Both the position numbers and the translations under genes were made by a program. From Rhodobacteraceae bacterium MED-G08 (GTDB lineage: Bacteria > Pseudomonadota > Alphaproteobacteria > Rhodobacterales > Rhodobacteraceae), in NCBI GenBank assembly GCA_002457055.1, contig NTKT01000014.1, forward strand, positions 1 to 62,814: DNA of 62,814 bases, in the 5' to 3' direction. This document shows, piece by piece, positions 46,969 through 55,425 of the stretch (within the stretch, counting starts at the first letter, position 1; every line of letters starts with the position of its first letter). Below the pieces are notes generated by a model. The model searched no databases. It was given only the letters and a program-made list of their open reading frames with translations, and was not told the origin of the DNA.

Positions 46969-48202
46969 GAGAAATGAGCCCCTCACCGCGAATAAATTTG
47001 AAAAGTAATACAATGGATATGCATTTCAGCATACAAGGTAAAATCGCATAACCGAACGTAAGAGCGAACAAAGCATTTTGAGAATTTGGGCCACTTGAAT
47101 TAAACCCAACCAGTCCAAGTAATGGTAACGCTCCTATTGCTGCAAAGGCTAAAGTTGATTTTGACACAAAATTCCATAAGCTAAAGCCAAGGTCCGGCTC
47201 TATTTTGCTACTTTCTATCTGACGAGCAAATAACACTGGCAATAAAGCTAGATCAGCACCCACAGTTGCGCCACTTAATAAACAAATTAAAGAAAATGTT
47301 AGGATATCTCCCTCCGACAAGAATGAGGCCCCAAAAAATGAAAGAATGGATAAAACCATTGAAACTCTCAAAATGTTAAAAACACCATGAACATCAGCTA
47401 ATTTTGTCCACAACGGTGTAGCTATTGCTGCCGCCAAAAAGAATAATATTAGAAATATTCCTGCCCAATCCGGAGCGTTTAAACGGCTCTCAACAAAGAA
47501 AAGAAAAAGAGTGGAACTAAGAGCGACAGGACTTGAGTTCACCAGAGCAAGTACCAATAACTTTCTTAGTTGTAAATCTTTGGTTGCACTAAGCAAGCTT
47601 AGGAAAGAATTAGTTTTCCTTTCGAATTTATCAACAGCAGGAAATTGAGGCCAAACGTATACGAGGGCTGCCACAGCCATCACACAAAAAAATATCGCAA
47701 AGTATGCATATCCATCGTCTACGAAAAGAAGAAAAAAGGTAGGCAAAATCGCAGCTACACAAATTCCTAGCGTGGTTCCAACTTCACGCCATCTTGCCAA
47801 ACGTATCTGGTCGTTTGCCCCCAGATTTATTAAACCCTGGGCGTAAGAACGAATATACGCAAAACTAAAACCAGTAAAAACCATAAAAAGTGATATAAAA
47901 AACCATAATGATGGCGATATTGGGCTTTTTATTGCAAACAACATTATCATCCCAACGGACATTGCTGCTACAGCTAATGCAATTGGTAGAGCCCCAAAAC
48001 GTGTAGTTTTGGAAGCGATAATACCCAGTAAAGGGTCTTGAAAAACATCAATAAGCCTTAATATGAACATTATAAAGCCCATGGTAAATAAGCTTATTCC
48101 ATATACATCGACAAAATATTTAGGCGCATGTATGTATACAGGTAGGCCAGCCATGCCAATCACGAAAGCAAGGCTTGAAAAGCGGTGTGTAGCCTGCCTC
48201 AT
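46961..48202 (-). CDS. MFS transporter, glycoside-pentoside-hexuronide/cation symporter-like
   Basis: 413 residues with about twelve hydrophobic segments. The N-terminal region has FVDVYGISLFTMGFIMFILR-type composition and DPLLGIIASKTTRFG, the DPxxGxxxDxT signature of the MFS_2 (melibiose permease) group, with Ser/Lys where the usual Asp lies. It overlaps DUF1365 upstream by four bases and the SDR downstream by eight. In this operon context it may be a lipid or small-molecule flippase rather than a sugar transporter; that is inference. Confidence 0.85.
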   Translation of the reverse strand: MRQATHRFSSLAFVIGMAGLPVYIHAPKYFVDVYGISLFTMGFIMFILRLIDVFQDPLLGIIASKTTRFGALPIALAVAAMSVGMIMLFAIKSPISPSLWFFISLFMVFTGFSFAYIRSYAQGLINLGANDQIRLARWREVGTTLGICVAAILPTFFLLFVDDGYAYFAIFFCVMAVAALVYVWPQFPAVDKFERKTNSFLSLLSATKDLQLRKLLVLALVNSSPVALSSTLFLFFVESRLNAPDWAGIFLILFFLAAAIATPLWTKLADVHGVFNILRVSMVLSILSFFGASFLSEGDILTFSLICLLSGATVGADLALLPVLFARQIESSKIEPDLGFSLWNFVSKSTLAFAAIGALPLLGLVGFNSSGPNSQNALFALTFGYAILPCMLKCISIVLLFKFIRGEGLISHA

Positions 48203-48954
48203 TGAGTAACATCAATTTTAGGCGGTTCTGGCCGAGTTCGATAGCGTGCGCCCTTCCACCAGAGCTTTAGTGCTTGCCAATGTATTAAACCTAGTACTCT
48301 TCTAGACCCTAGAGGGCGAAAAATTACCGACTTTATTATTCCCAGGTTGGTTAATTTCCGCCTAGTTCCAATAAGATTAGTTTTTATTCCACCACTGCGA
48401 TGATTCAGATCTATCCAAATGCCAATTTTATCCTGCCTAATGTCAAAGCGAAATTCGTATTGACCTTCAATCGGCTGAAAAGGCGAAACATGAAAAATCT
48501 TCTGAGCGTTTAAACGATCTTTGGGAAGAATTGCTGAATGATCCTTATTGTAAGAAATATACCAATGCCTATCACCAAACGTATTCGTAACCTCTGAAAT
48601 CACGGCTAAAAGACTGTTGCTTTTTTTATAGCAAAGCCAAAAACTTACAGGATTGAATACGTGGCCTAGGATTCTAGGTTGAGCCAGTAAAAATATTTTT
48701 TCAACGCCTTTAAGATCATAGCTCGCGAGGACCTCACGAACCCAATCACTACTTCTGCCAGCACCTGGCGGACCACCATAATCACTATCTATAATACCAA
48801 AAAAATTTCCAGTAGTCCTGGAAAACAAAGCTGGGCCTCGCGCATTTTCGTCAAGATCAAGCAGCACAAATCCGACTTTATATTTGAAAGCGTTTTTTAA
48901 GTCACCCAATCTTCCATGCCATGTGAAGCCATCTACGTAATCTACGTTGGTCAT
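48199..48954 (-). CDS. DUF1365 family protein
   Basis: 251 residues. Landmarks are an early FKYKVGFVLLDLDE, the family's HVFNPVSFWLCY near 130, EVTNTFGDRHWY and FHVSPFQPIEGQYEF. DUF1365 proteins regularly sit beside flavin amine-oxidase-like and cyclopropane-fatty-acid-synthase-like genes. In Rhodobacter sphaeroides the related neighbourhood has been tied to furan fatty acid formation (from memory; exact gene roles should be checked). It overlaps both neighbours by four bases. Confidence 0.9.
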   Translation of the reverse strand: MTNVDYVDGFTWHGRLGDLKNAFKYKVGFVLLDLDENARGPALFSRTTGNFFGIIDSDYGGPPGAGRSSDWVREVLASYDLKGVEKIFLLAQPRILGHVFNPVSFWLCYKKSNSLLAVISEVTNTFGDRHWYISYNKDHSAILPKDRLNAQKIFHVSPFQPIEGQYEFRFDIRQDKIGIWIDLNHRSGGIKTNLIGTRRKLTNLGIIKSVIFRPLGSRRVLGLIHWQALKLWWKGARYRTRPEPPKIDVTQ

Positions 48955-50246
48955 TGTGCTGCAATCTTCACGGATATTCTATCTGAAAACTTATCTACAA
49001 CGTCTATTGCCGAAGCTAACCCATCTTCGTGGAAACCATTCTTCATCCATGCTCCACAGAACCAAGTATTCCGCTGACCATTAGTTTCCGCAAGATCTTT
49101 CTGAGCTTCCAGTGCAGGTAAATCATAAACGGGATGCCTAAAGGTAACCTCATCATAAATTTTATAAGGATCAATTTTATTTTTTGAATTCAAGGTCACA
49201 AACATTGGATCGACCTCAGGAATTGGTTGAAGAGAATTCATCCAGTATGTTAACCCTATTGGGCCCAATGATCTTTTCTTATCCTCTGTGTATACCCAAC
49301 TTGCCCAACAATTTTTACTTTTTGGCATCACGTTTTCATCATGATGTAAGACTGCCTGGTTGGACTGGTACTTTATAGCATCCAGTGCTTTAGACTCACG
49401 CTGGTCTGCATCTACGAGTATTTTTAATGTATCATCGCTGTGGGTCGCAAAAACGACATGATCAAAATATTCGAAGTCACTTTTCTGACTGGAAATCTGA
49501 ACCCCTAACGGGCCTCGTTTAACTTCTTTAATTGGATCACCCAAACGCAATGCAACGTTCCTCTCAACCAGCTCTCGATTAAGTCGCTCCACATATTGGA
49601 TCGATCCACCCTTTACAGTGAACCACTGGTGTTGCCCAGTGCGATTTAAAAGCGCATGATTTTCGAAGAAGTTAATCATCGAGTGAGCCGGAAAATCAAG
49701 TATTTTGTCTTTGGGTGTCGACCATATGGCGCCTGAAAAAGGAAGGAGATAGTAGTCCCTAAACCACTTACCTGTACCCAACTTGTGCAAAAGTTCTCGT
49801 ATTGTCATTGACCTGTCAGTTGCTAAAGCCACTGCTTTTTTATTGAACTTCAGTATGTCCATTAACATTTTTAAATAATTAAAGTTTTTGAGATTTCTTG
49901 GCTGAGCAAATAGGGATTGGAAATTGCGTAATCCGTATTCAATTTCACCACCTCGAACAGATGCGCCAAAACTCATGTTACTTTGACAAATTGGAACATT
50001 TAATTCATCAAAAAGAGCCATTAGATGAGGATAATTTATTTTATTGAACACTATAAAACCTGTGTCTACAGGTTGGTTGCCACGCTTTCCAGCAAAGACA
50101 GTTCTAGCGTGACCACCTAGTCTGACTTCACTTTCGTATAATGTTACTTTACCGAAATGGGACAGCTGATAAGCCGCCCCCATACCAGAGATGCCACCCC
50201 CTATTACTGCTATTCTTAGTGGGCTAGGCGTTGTAATAAAATTCAT
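48951..50246 (-). CDS. FAD-dependent amine-oxidase-like protein (fatty acid modification type)
   Basis: 431 residues from ATG 50246, with GGAGA five bases upstream; the frame is open for 26 more codons without a ribosome site. Dinucleotide motif RIAVIGGGISGMGAAY at the N-terminus, RLGGHARTV FAD loop, then HSMINFFENH and WFTVKGGSIQYVERL typical of the COG2907 family beside DUF1365. In Rhodobacter sphaeroides a homologue in the same place is reported to act in modifying fatty acids under singlet oxygen stress (recalled). It is first gene of the four-gene operon and shares a 99-base control region with rpoE. Confidence 0.9.
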   Translation of the reverse strand: MNFITTPSPLRIAVIGGGISGMGAAYQLSHFGKVTLYESEVRLGGHARTVFAGKRGNQPVDTGFIVFNKINYPHLMALFDELNVPICQSNMSFGASVRGGEIEYGLRNFQSLFAQPRNLKNFNYLKMLMDILKFNKKAVALATDRSMTIRELLHKLGTGKWFRDYYLLPFSGAIWSTPKDKILDFPAHSMINFFENHALLNRTGQHQWFTVKGGSIQYVERLNRELVERNVALRLGDPIKEVKRGPLGVQISSQKSDFEYFDHVVFATHSDDTLKILVDADQRESKALDAIKYQSNQAVLHHDENVMPKSKNCWASWVYTEDKKRSLGPIGLTYWMNSLQPIPEVDPMFVTLNSKNKIDPYKIYDEVTFRHPVYDLPALEAQKDLAETNGQRNTWFCGAWMKNGFHEDGLASAIDVVDKFSDRISVKIAAQ

Positions 50247-50311
50247 ATTCGTCTCCGGTAGTTTATTTATAAGTACGGCTCCGGACACAATTTGGATGAA
50301 ATAAAAGTTTT

Positions 50312-50340
50312 TGATCCAAATCACAATTTTTAACGAATAA
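50312..50340 (+). promoter_or_regulatory. Candidate RpoE-dependent autoregulatory promoter
   Basis: TGATCC at 50312-50317 matches the -35 element known for the Rhodobacter RpoE (ECF11) sigma factor. Sixteen bases further, CGAATAA (50334-50340) resembles its -10 element of the CGTA type. It lies just before rpoE, as expected for autoregulation. Transcription would start about where the listed rpoE ATG lies, which bears on the true rpoE start. Confidence 0.55.
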
Positions 50341-50345
50341 CTGTT

Positions 50346-50987
50346 ATGTTGAAATTAATTGACGATATCGAAAATCCTTACTCGCCATCTGGCGACAGGG
50401 GTGGTAGAATTTCAGTGCACTCTACTGGGATGGGACCACGGATATTGAGCGACAACAAAGGTCATGATTGGGAAGAACTTCTGTTAATGGTTAGCAACGA
50501 CAAAGACAGGGTTGCTTTTAGACAACTGTTTAACCACTTCGCTCCAAGAATAAAGTCATTCTTGATGAAAGCGGGAGCAGATCCAACAATGGCTGAAGAA
50601 TGTAGCCAGGAAGCAATGGCAACCGTTTGGAATAAAGCACAACTCTTTGATCCAGCCCGGGCAAGTGCATCGACATGGATATTTACAATTGCTAGGAATA
50701 AAAGGATTGACGCTATCAGAAAAATTCGCAGGCCTGAACCTGATGAATTAAATTGGCCCGATGAAATCGAGCCGGCGCAAGAAGATGCTTTAGAACTTAA
50801 ACAACAATCTGAAATTTTAGCAGATGCCATTCAAAATTTGCCTGACAAACAGCGCCAATTGGTTGAAAAAGCTTTTTTCAAAGAATTATCGCACAGCGAA
50901 ATAGCATTAGAAACAGGATTGCCACTTGGCACAATTAAATCCAGAATTAGATTAGCCTTAGAGAGATTGCGTCATGCAATGGGATAA
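50346..50987 (+). CDS. rpoE: ECF RNA polymerase sigma factor RpoE (ChrR-controlled, ECF11)
   Basis: 213 residues as drawn. Region 2 spans about 50-115 (FAPRIKSFLMKAGAD, then ASASTWIFTIARNKRID) and region 4 about 155-210 (LPDKQRQLVEKAFFKELSH with helix-turn-helix LPLGTIKSRIRLALERL). The Rhodobacter protein is about 180 residues and starts near HDWEELL, so the first 30 residues may be untranslated: in-frame GTG 50415 and ATG 50430 are alternatives, and the promoter candidate reaches almost to 50346. ChrR, the anti-sigma, follows by two bases. It governs the response to singlet oxygen. Confidence 0.92.
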   Translation: MLKLIDDIENPYSPSGDRGGRISVHSTGMGPRILSDNKGHDWEELLLMVSNDKDRVAFRQLFNHFAPRIKSFLMKAGADPTMAEECSQEAMATVWNKAQLFDPARASASTWIFTIARNKRIDAIRKIRRPEPDELNWPDEIEPAQEDALELKQQSEILADAIQNLPDKQRQLVEKAFFKELSHSEIALETGLPLGTIKSRIRLALERLRHAMG

Positions 50988-50989
50988 AT

Positions 50990-51646
50990 ATGAAAAACGA
51001 TAGAAAAATTGAACACCATTTAAGCGAAAACTTATTGATGAGATATTCAAATGGGACACTGTGTGAAGCTTTCTCACTTGCAGTTGCTACTCATATTTCA
51101 ATGTGTGACGATTGCAGAGCTGCATTAGAAAGTTATGAAGCCGTCGGTGGAGCATTGTTGGATGTATCTGAACCAGAAGAGATGAGTGATGATAGCTTTG
51201 AAAACGTCATGGCATTGATTGAAAGGGAGCCAGCGCAAGCGGCACAGGTAACCGTGCGTAGTGAATCTGATATACCGTCAGCTCTGAGCGACTATATCGG
51301 TGGATCTTTGAAAGATATAAAATGGCGGCCAATAGGGTTAGGCGTAAAGCAGTCTCTACTGAAAACATCTGGAAATTCGACAGCTAGATTGCTTTACATT
51401 CCTGCAGGTACTGCAGTACCCCACCACAGTCATAATGGGAATGAGCTTACACTTGTGCTTAAAGGAGCTTTTGAAGACGAAGTCTCTCGGTTTGGTCCCG
51501 GTGATGTAGAAATGGCAGATGAAGATCTTGATCACCAACCAATCGCTGTGGACGGTGAAGACTGTATTTGTCTGGCTGTTACAGATGCTCCATTGAAGTT
51601 TCAAACACTTGTACACAAATTAGTGCAGCCGTTTCTAAAGATTTAA
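50990..51646 (+). CDS. chrR: Zinc anti-sigma factor ChrR
   Basis: 218 residues in two domains. The N-terminal anti-sigma domain carries the zinc site HISMCDDC (His35, Cys39, Cys42) plus an early His9/His10. The C-terminal half is a cupin with HHSHNGNELTLVLKG and a later DLDHQP supplying metal ligands. It holds RpoE inactive and releases it when singlet oxygen is present; in Rhodobacter the cupin is required for that release. Its last 12 bases overlap the 3' end of the opposite-strand phosphatase gene. Confidence 0.95.
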   Translation: MKNDRKIEHHLSENLLMRYSNGTLCEAFSLAVATHISMCDDCRAALESYEAVGGALLDVSEPEEMSDDSFENVMALIEREPAQAAQVTVRSESDIPSALSDYIGGSLKDIKWRPIGLGVKQSLLKTSGNSTARLLYIPAGTAVPHHSHNGNELTLVLKGAFEDEVSRFGPGDVEMADEDLDHQPIAVDGEDCICLAVTDAPLKFQTLVHKLVQPFLKI

Positions 51647-52414
51647 GGCAGAGCCTACCTGTTCAACCACTAGTCTGTTCCCAGCTATTATGCCGCTGGT
51701 TTTTTGTCTTTTAGTGTTAAAAACAGGCGTTGATAAGCAGCGGTCTACTACAACGCCACCCGACTCATTAATTAACAGTGAGCCAGCACATACATCCCAT
51801 TCCCAAGAATCTCTCAATGTCATCATTGCGTGGTATCTTCCCTGGGACACGCTGGCCATTCTGAATGCAATCGACGGTTTATGTTCTCGATTAAATTTTG
51901 GCTTTAAATTTGCCTTCCAGATTTTATCATCTTCGACGACTTTAGCAGCAATTAAGTCGATCACACCAGATTTACTTGGCGCTTTTATATGAAGTCTCTC
52001 ACCGTTTAACCATGACCCTCCACCAAGATAAGCAGAGAATAAAAGGTCTTGTTTTGGTACATATACAACTGCAGCACTCACTTTACCTTTTTTTACGACG
52101 GAAAAAGAATGTGACCAGTTGTTACCACCTTTAATATAATCCCTAGTTCCATCAATGGGATCAATTACAAAAGCACAATTTTTCTCATAATGAGGAATAT
52201 CGCTGGTACTTTCTTCACATAACCAACCATAATCTGGCCTGGCCGAAGTTAAATATTTAAAAAGCATTCTATCTATTTCAATATCTGCCTGTGTAACTGG
52301 TCCGGCACCACCCTCTTTTTCCCAGACTTTAAGCTTTCTAAATTCATAATTTTTCGCAAGTTTACCAGCTTTTTTTGCTGCAGTTATAAGGAGATTAAGA
52401 TCAGGATCCTGCAA
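51635..52414 (-). CDS. Inositol monophosphatase family protein, CysQ-like
   Basis: 259 residues. Metal- and substrate-binding motifs are complete: GPVTQADIEID (38-48), WLCEEST with Glu67/Glu68, DPIDGTRDYI with Asp85 and Asp88, and the C-terminal WEWDVCAGSLLINESGG. The long GGNNWSHSFSVV loop is as in 3'(2'),5'-bisphosphate nucleotidases (CysQ), which recycle PAP from sulfate assimilation; inositol-1-phosphatase remains possible. Its start lies inside the 3' end of pmbA (14-base overlap). Confidence 0.88.
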   Translation of the reverse strand: MQDPDLNLLITAAKKAGKLAKNYEFRKLKVWEKEGGAGPVTQADIEIDRMLFKYLTSARPDYGWLCEESTSDIPHYEKNCAFVIDPIDGTRDYIKGGNNWSHSFSVVKKGKVSAAVVYVPKQDLLFSAYLGGGSWLNGERLHIKAPSKSGVIDLIAAKVVEDDKIWKANLKPKFNREHKPSIAFRMASVSQGRYHAMMTLRDSWEWDVCAGSLLINESGGVVVDRCLSTPVFNTKRQKTSGIIAGNRLVVEQVGSALNL

Positions 52415-53750
52415 GGGTCATACTCTCAACTAATATCGAAGGAACAACATATGAAAGATGCTTTTTAGCATCATTTCCCAATATAATTCCTTTGAGCATG
52501 TCTCTTAAATTTCCTGCAATTGTGATTTCACTAACTGGATAACAAATTTGACCATCCTCCACCCAAAACCCAGATGCGCCCCGGGAGTAATCACCAGTAT
52601 TAGCGTTTATTGTTGAGCCAATTAAGGACGTAACAAGCAGACCAGTCCCCATCTCCTTCAATAAATTATCGTGGAGATCTTCTCTAGAACTGAGCTCAAT
52701 ATTCCAATTTGTTGGTGACGGATTCGAACTAACGCCCCTTGCGGCGTTTGCAGTTGGCTTCATGTCTAATTTGCGTGAACTGGCCAGATCCAATGTCCAC
52801 TCGTTCAAAATACCATTACTCACAATCTCACGCTTCTTTGTTGCCAAACCCTCGGAGTCATATAATCTAGAGGCTCCACACCTTAATCGATGCGGATCTT
52901 CAACCAATCTACATGTTTTAGGCAACACTTGTTTGCCCAATGAGTCTTTTAGCCAACTTGATCCTCGGGCGATTGCTGCACCGTTTATAGCACTAAGAAA
53001 ATGACTAACCAGACCTGATGAGATACGTTCATCATATAGTACGGGATAGTTACCAGTAGTCGGCCGTCTGGGTTGCAAACGCTCTGCTGCTCGCAATCCA
53101 GCAGTTCTACCAATTTCCTCAGGTGACCTTAAATCAGATTGATAAACTCGGATGTCCGCATCATAATCACGCTCCATATCTGAGCCTTCACCGGCAATCG
53201 CAACGCAGGAAACCGAGTGGCTTGATCTTTCATAGTTAGCAGTAAAACCATTACTGGCAGCCATAAAAACAGAATATTTTCCATAGGATGCTGAAGCATC
53301 TGACACCTTAGAAATTCCACTCACTTGCAAAGCAGAGGCTTCCGCTCTTTCAGCCTCTTCCTGTAATTTAGATGGAGATGGTTCAGGCGCGGGGTCACAA
53401 ATCTCCAAGCCAAACAAATCTGTCTCTTTAGTTAATTGATCAACATTTGCCAAACCTGCATATTTGTCTTCTGGAGCATCCTTTGCCATGGCAATTGCAC
53501 GCTCTACCATAAGATGAAGCGTATCCTCAGATATATCTGAAGATGAGACGATTGCTTGCCTTTTCGAGACCAACACACGTAGACCCACCTCTGTACCTTC
53601 GGCTCTATCAGCATTTTCCAAAGCCCCTTGTCGAACATCAACATTTAGAGATTGACCTTTAGTGGCTATAACATCTGCCTCATCTGCCCCCATCAATTTA
53701 GCTTGGTCAAGCAGTTTCTGAGTAACAAAATCAAGAGTATCATTAGTCAT
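52401..53750 (-). CDS. pmbA: PmbA/TldE metalloprotease subunit
   Basis: 449 residues from ATG 53750, nine bases after a GGCGG; an ATG three codons earlier is also possible. Family landmarks: DVRQGALENADRAEGTEVGLRV near 35-56, SSSDIS, GAAIARGSSWLKDSLGKQ, a TANAARG stretch near 330 and GASGFWVEDGQICYPVSE near the C-terminus. PmbA pairs with TldD (not in this window) to form a protease that processes small peptides such as microcin precursors; PmbA itself lacks the HExxxH zinc motif. The phosphatase gene overlaps its 3' end. Confidence 0.93.
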   Translation of the reverse strand: MTNDTLDFVTQKLLDQAKLMGADEADVIATKGQSLNVDVRQGALENADRAEGTEVGLRVLVSKRQAIVSSSDISEDTLHLMVERAIAMAKDAPEDKYAGLANVDQLTKETDLFGLEICDPAPEPSPSKLQEEAERAEASALQVSGISKVSDASASYGKYSVFMAASNGFTANYERSSHSVSCVAIAGEGSDMERDYDADIRVYQSDLRSPEEIGRTAGLRAAERLQPRRPTTGNYPVLYDERISSGLVSHFLSAINGAAIARGSSWLKDSLGKQVLPKTCRLVEDPHRLRCGASRLYDSEGLATKKREIVSNGILNEWTLDLASSRKLDMKPTANAARGVSSNPSPTNWNIELSSREDLHDNLLKEMGTGLLVTSLIGSTINANTGDYSRGASGFWVEDGQICYPVSEITIAGNLRDMLKGIILGNDAKKHLSYVVPSILVESMTLAGS

Positions 53751-53801
53751 TTTAATCATACCGCCATGTAGGGTTGGAGTGCTTTAATTATAAAGCTAGA
53801 G

Positions 53802-55334
53802 TTACCTCAGCCTTTGTCCATTGGCTAATACTTGACCAAGACTATTAAACTCTATTTTCGAGGTTAACTCATCGTCACCCGTTGGTATGGCAAACATACT
53901 TAGCATCATTCGAGCACCCATTCCTGTATCAGGGTCAATAAACCCACTGTTTATAAATTTATCAACTAAAGCATTGACACCGGACAAAACAAACTCAGCT
54001 GATCCAACTGGCTTAGGATATCCATCGTAGGTAATGAGATCCTCATTATCTAAAGTTAGCTTTCCCTTTCCTCGTAAAGACGTGCCCATAACAGAAAGAT
54101 CTAATTTTTCAAGATGGATTTCCTCAATTTCAAGAGGAATTTGACTTGAGTAATTCTCTTCATAAAAGTCAGTACTCAACTCTGTTAGATTTTCAAACAA
54201 GTCAGCTTTACCAGATAAAAAAATCTTAGCATTTATTGGACCATTTGAAAGTTTATTACTCGGATCGAACAGCCCCCATAAATCTTGTGCAATAAGCAAA
54301 TCCGAAATACCAAGTCTTACACCAAAATTCTGTGGCTTATTTTTATTTAAAAGCGGCAAAGTAATTCCATAATTGGCATTTTTTACAGATATATCAATTG
54401 GAATTGGCAATACAGATGCACTCAACTTAAGAAGCCCGTTTGAGAAATATGCATCAAAAATAAGTCCATCCTCTGTAAGGCTACTACTAACATTAGACTT
54501 CTCTGATGCCAATCTACCCTTAAAATTCCCGTCTGGGCTTGAAAGATCGAACTCAACAGAGCCCTTTCCAACACTATAAGAGCCTAAAGCATTGTAACCA
54601 TTTTCTAATAGAAGTTGTAAATTTGCGGAGTTGGATGATACTGAATTATCTTGTCTCGAAACAACTAGTATATCTTCTAGTTGATAATTTATCAGTCCTG
54701 TCATTTGCTCATCTGGTACATCAAAGTTTAAGAATAATTTTACAAAATCTGCTTTAAATGAACTTTTTGGATTATTTTGCTTTGTTCCCGCAAACGCTTG
54801 AGTTGATTTTAAACCGTCTAAAGTTATCCGCGCTTCAAATAGTTCATTGCCTTGATATCCTGATGACAACTCGTATTCGTTTAATTCAACACCCAAGAGA
54901 GAAGAATTTATCTGGAAATCGGGTGCTCCAACTTTTCCACTTATGATCATATTTGTATTGTCGCTGAGAGGCTTGATAACAAAAGATGAAACCCCATTCC
55001 CTTCATATACTTTTATCGTTATTTCTTGATCATAATCAGGCCGAATTTCCACCGACCCGTCACTTCTTTCGAAAAGCGCAATATCTACTAACTCAATTTC
55101 TAACCTTTCAAACTCGTTATTTTCTGAAGCTTTGTTAATTAAAGAAAATTCTTCAATATTAATGCCTTCTGCACTTTGGTTTATTATAGCAGAAATTTTA
55201 AATCCGTTTTCTGATGCGATTTGCTTTATCTCATCCCAAACAATTGTTGCAGTCATTTGTGCATAAGTTGGAGAGTAGGCAAACGTACAGATTACGAAAA
55301 CTATACCAGTGAAGAATTTCTTAGATATCATCAT
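53802..55334 (-). CDS. Exported DUF2125 family protein
   Basis: 510 residues from the ATG pair at 55334/55331; the frame is open for 138 more codons, but those are antisense to the SDR gene and unlike protein. Residues 1-26 form a signal peptide ending YAQ. The rest is a long run of beta strands, with C-terminal GMGARMMLSMFA and DDELTSKIEF, then VLANGQRL, as in other Rhodobacterales DUF2125 proteins. A shorter relative lies at 421-1152. Function unknown; the repetitive strands recall AsmA/YdgA-type envelope proteins, which is only a guess. Confidence 0.8.
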   Translation of the reverse strand: MMISKKFFTGIVFVICTFAYSPTYAQMTATIVWDEIKQIASENGFKISAIINQSAEGINIEEFSLINKASENNEFERLEIELVDIALFERSDGSVEIRPDYDQEITIKVYEGNGVSSFVIKPLSDNTNMIISGKVGAPDFQINSSLLGVELNEYELSSGYQGNELFEARITLDGLKSTQAFAGTKQNNPKSSFKADFVKLFLNFDVPDEQMTGLINYQLEDILVVSRQDNSVSSNSANLQLLLENGYNALGSYSVGKGSVEFDLSSPDGNFKGRLASEKSNVSSSLTEDGLIFDAYFSNGLLKLSASVLPIPIDISVKNANYGITLPLLNKNKPQNFGVRLGISDLLIAQDLWGLFDPSNKLSNGPINAKIFLSGKADLFENLTELSTDFYEENYSSQIPLEIEEIHLEKLDLSVMGTSLRGKGKLTLDNEDLITYDGYPKPVGSAEFVLSGVNALVDKFINSGFIDPDTGMGARMMLSMFAIPTGDDELTSKIEFNSLGQVLANGQRLR

Positions 55335-55425
55335 ATTTCTTTTAAAAACATATGCTTTAATCTGGGGTTTGCTTAGTCTATCGTCAACCCAGATACGTGT
55401 AATTAGAAAACAAATTGGCCAAAAA

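Noticed and set aside
52720-52735. tRNA T-loop-like GGATTCGAAC
   Set aside because: It lies within the conserved coding region of pmbA and no acceptor, D or anticodon stems surround it.
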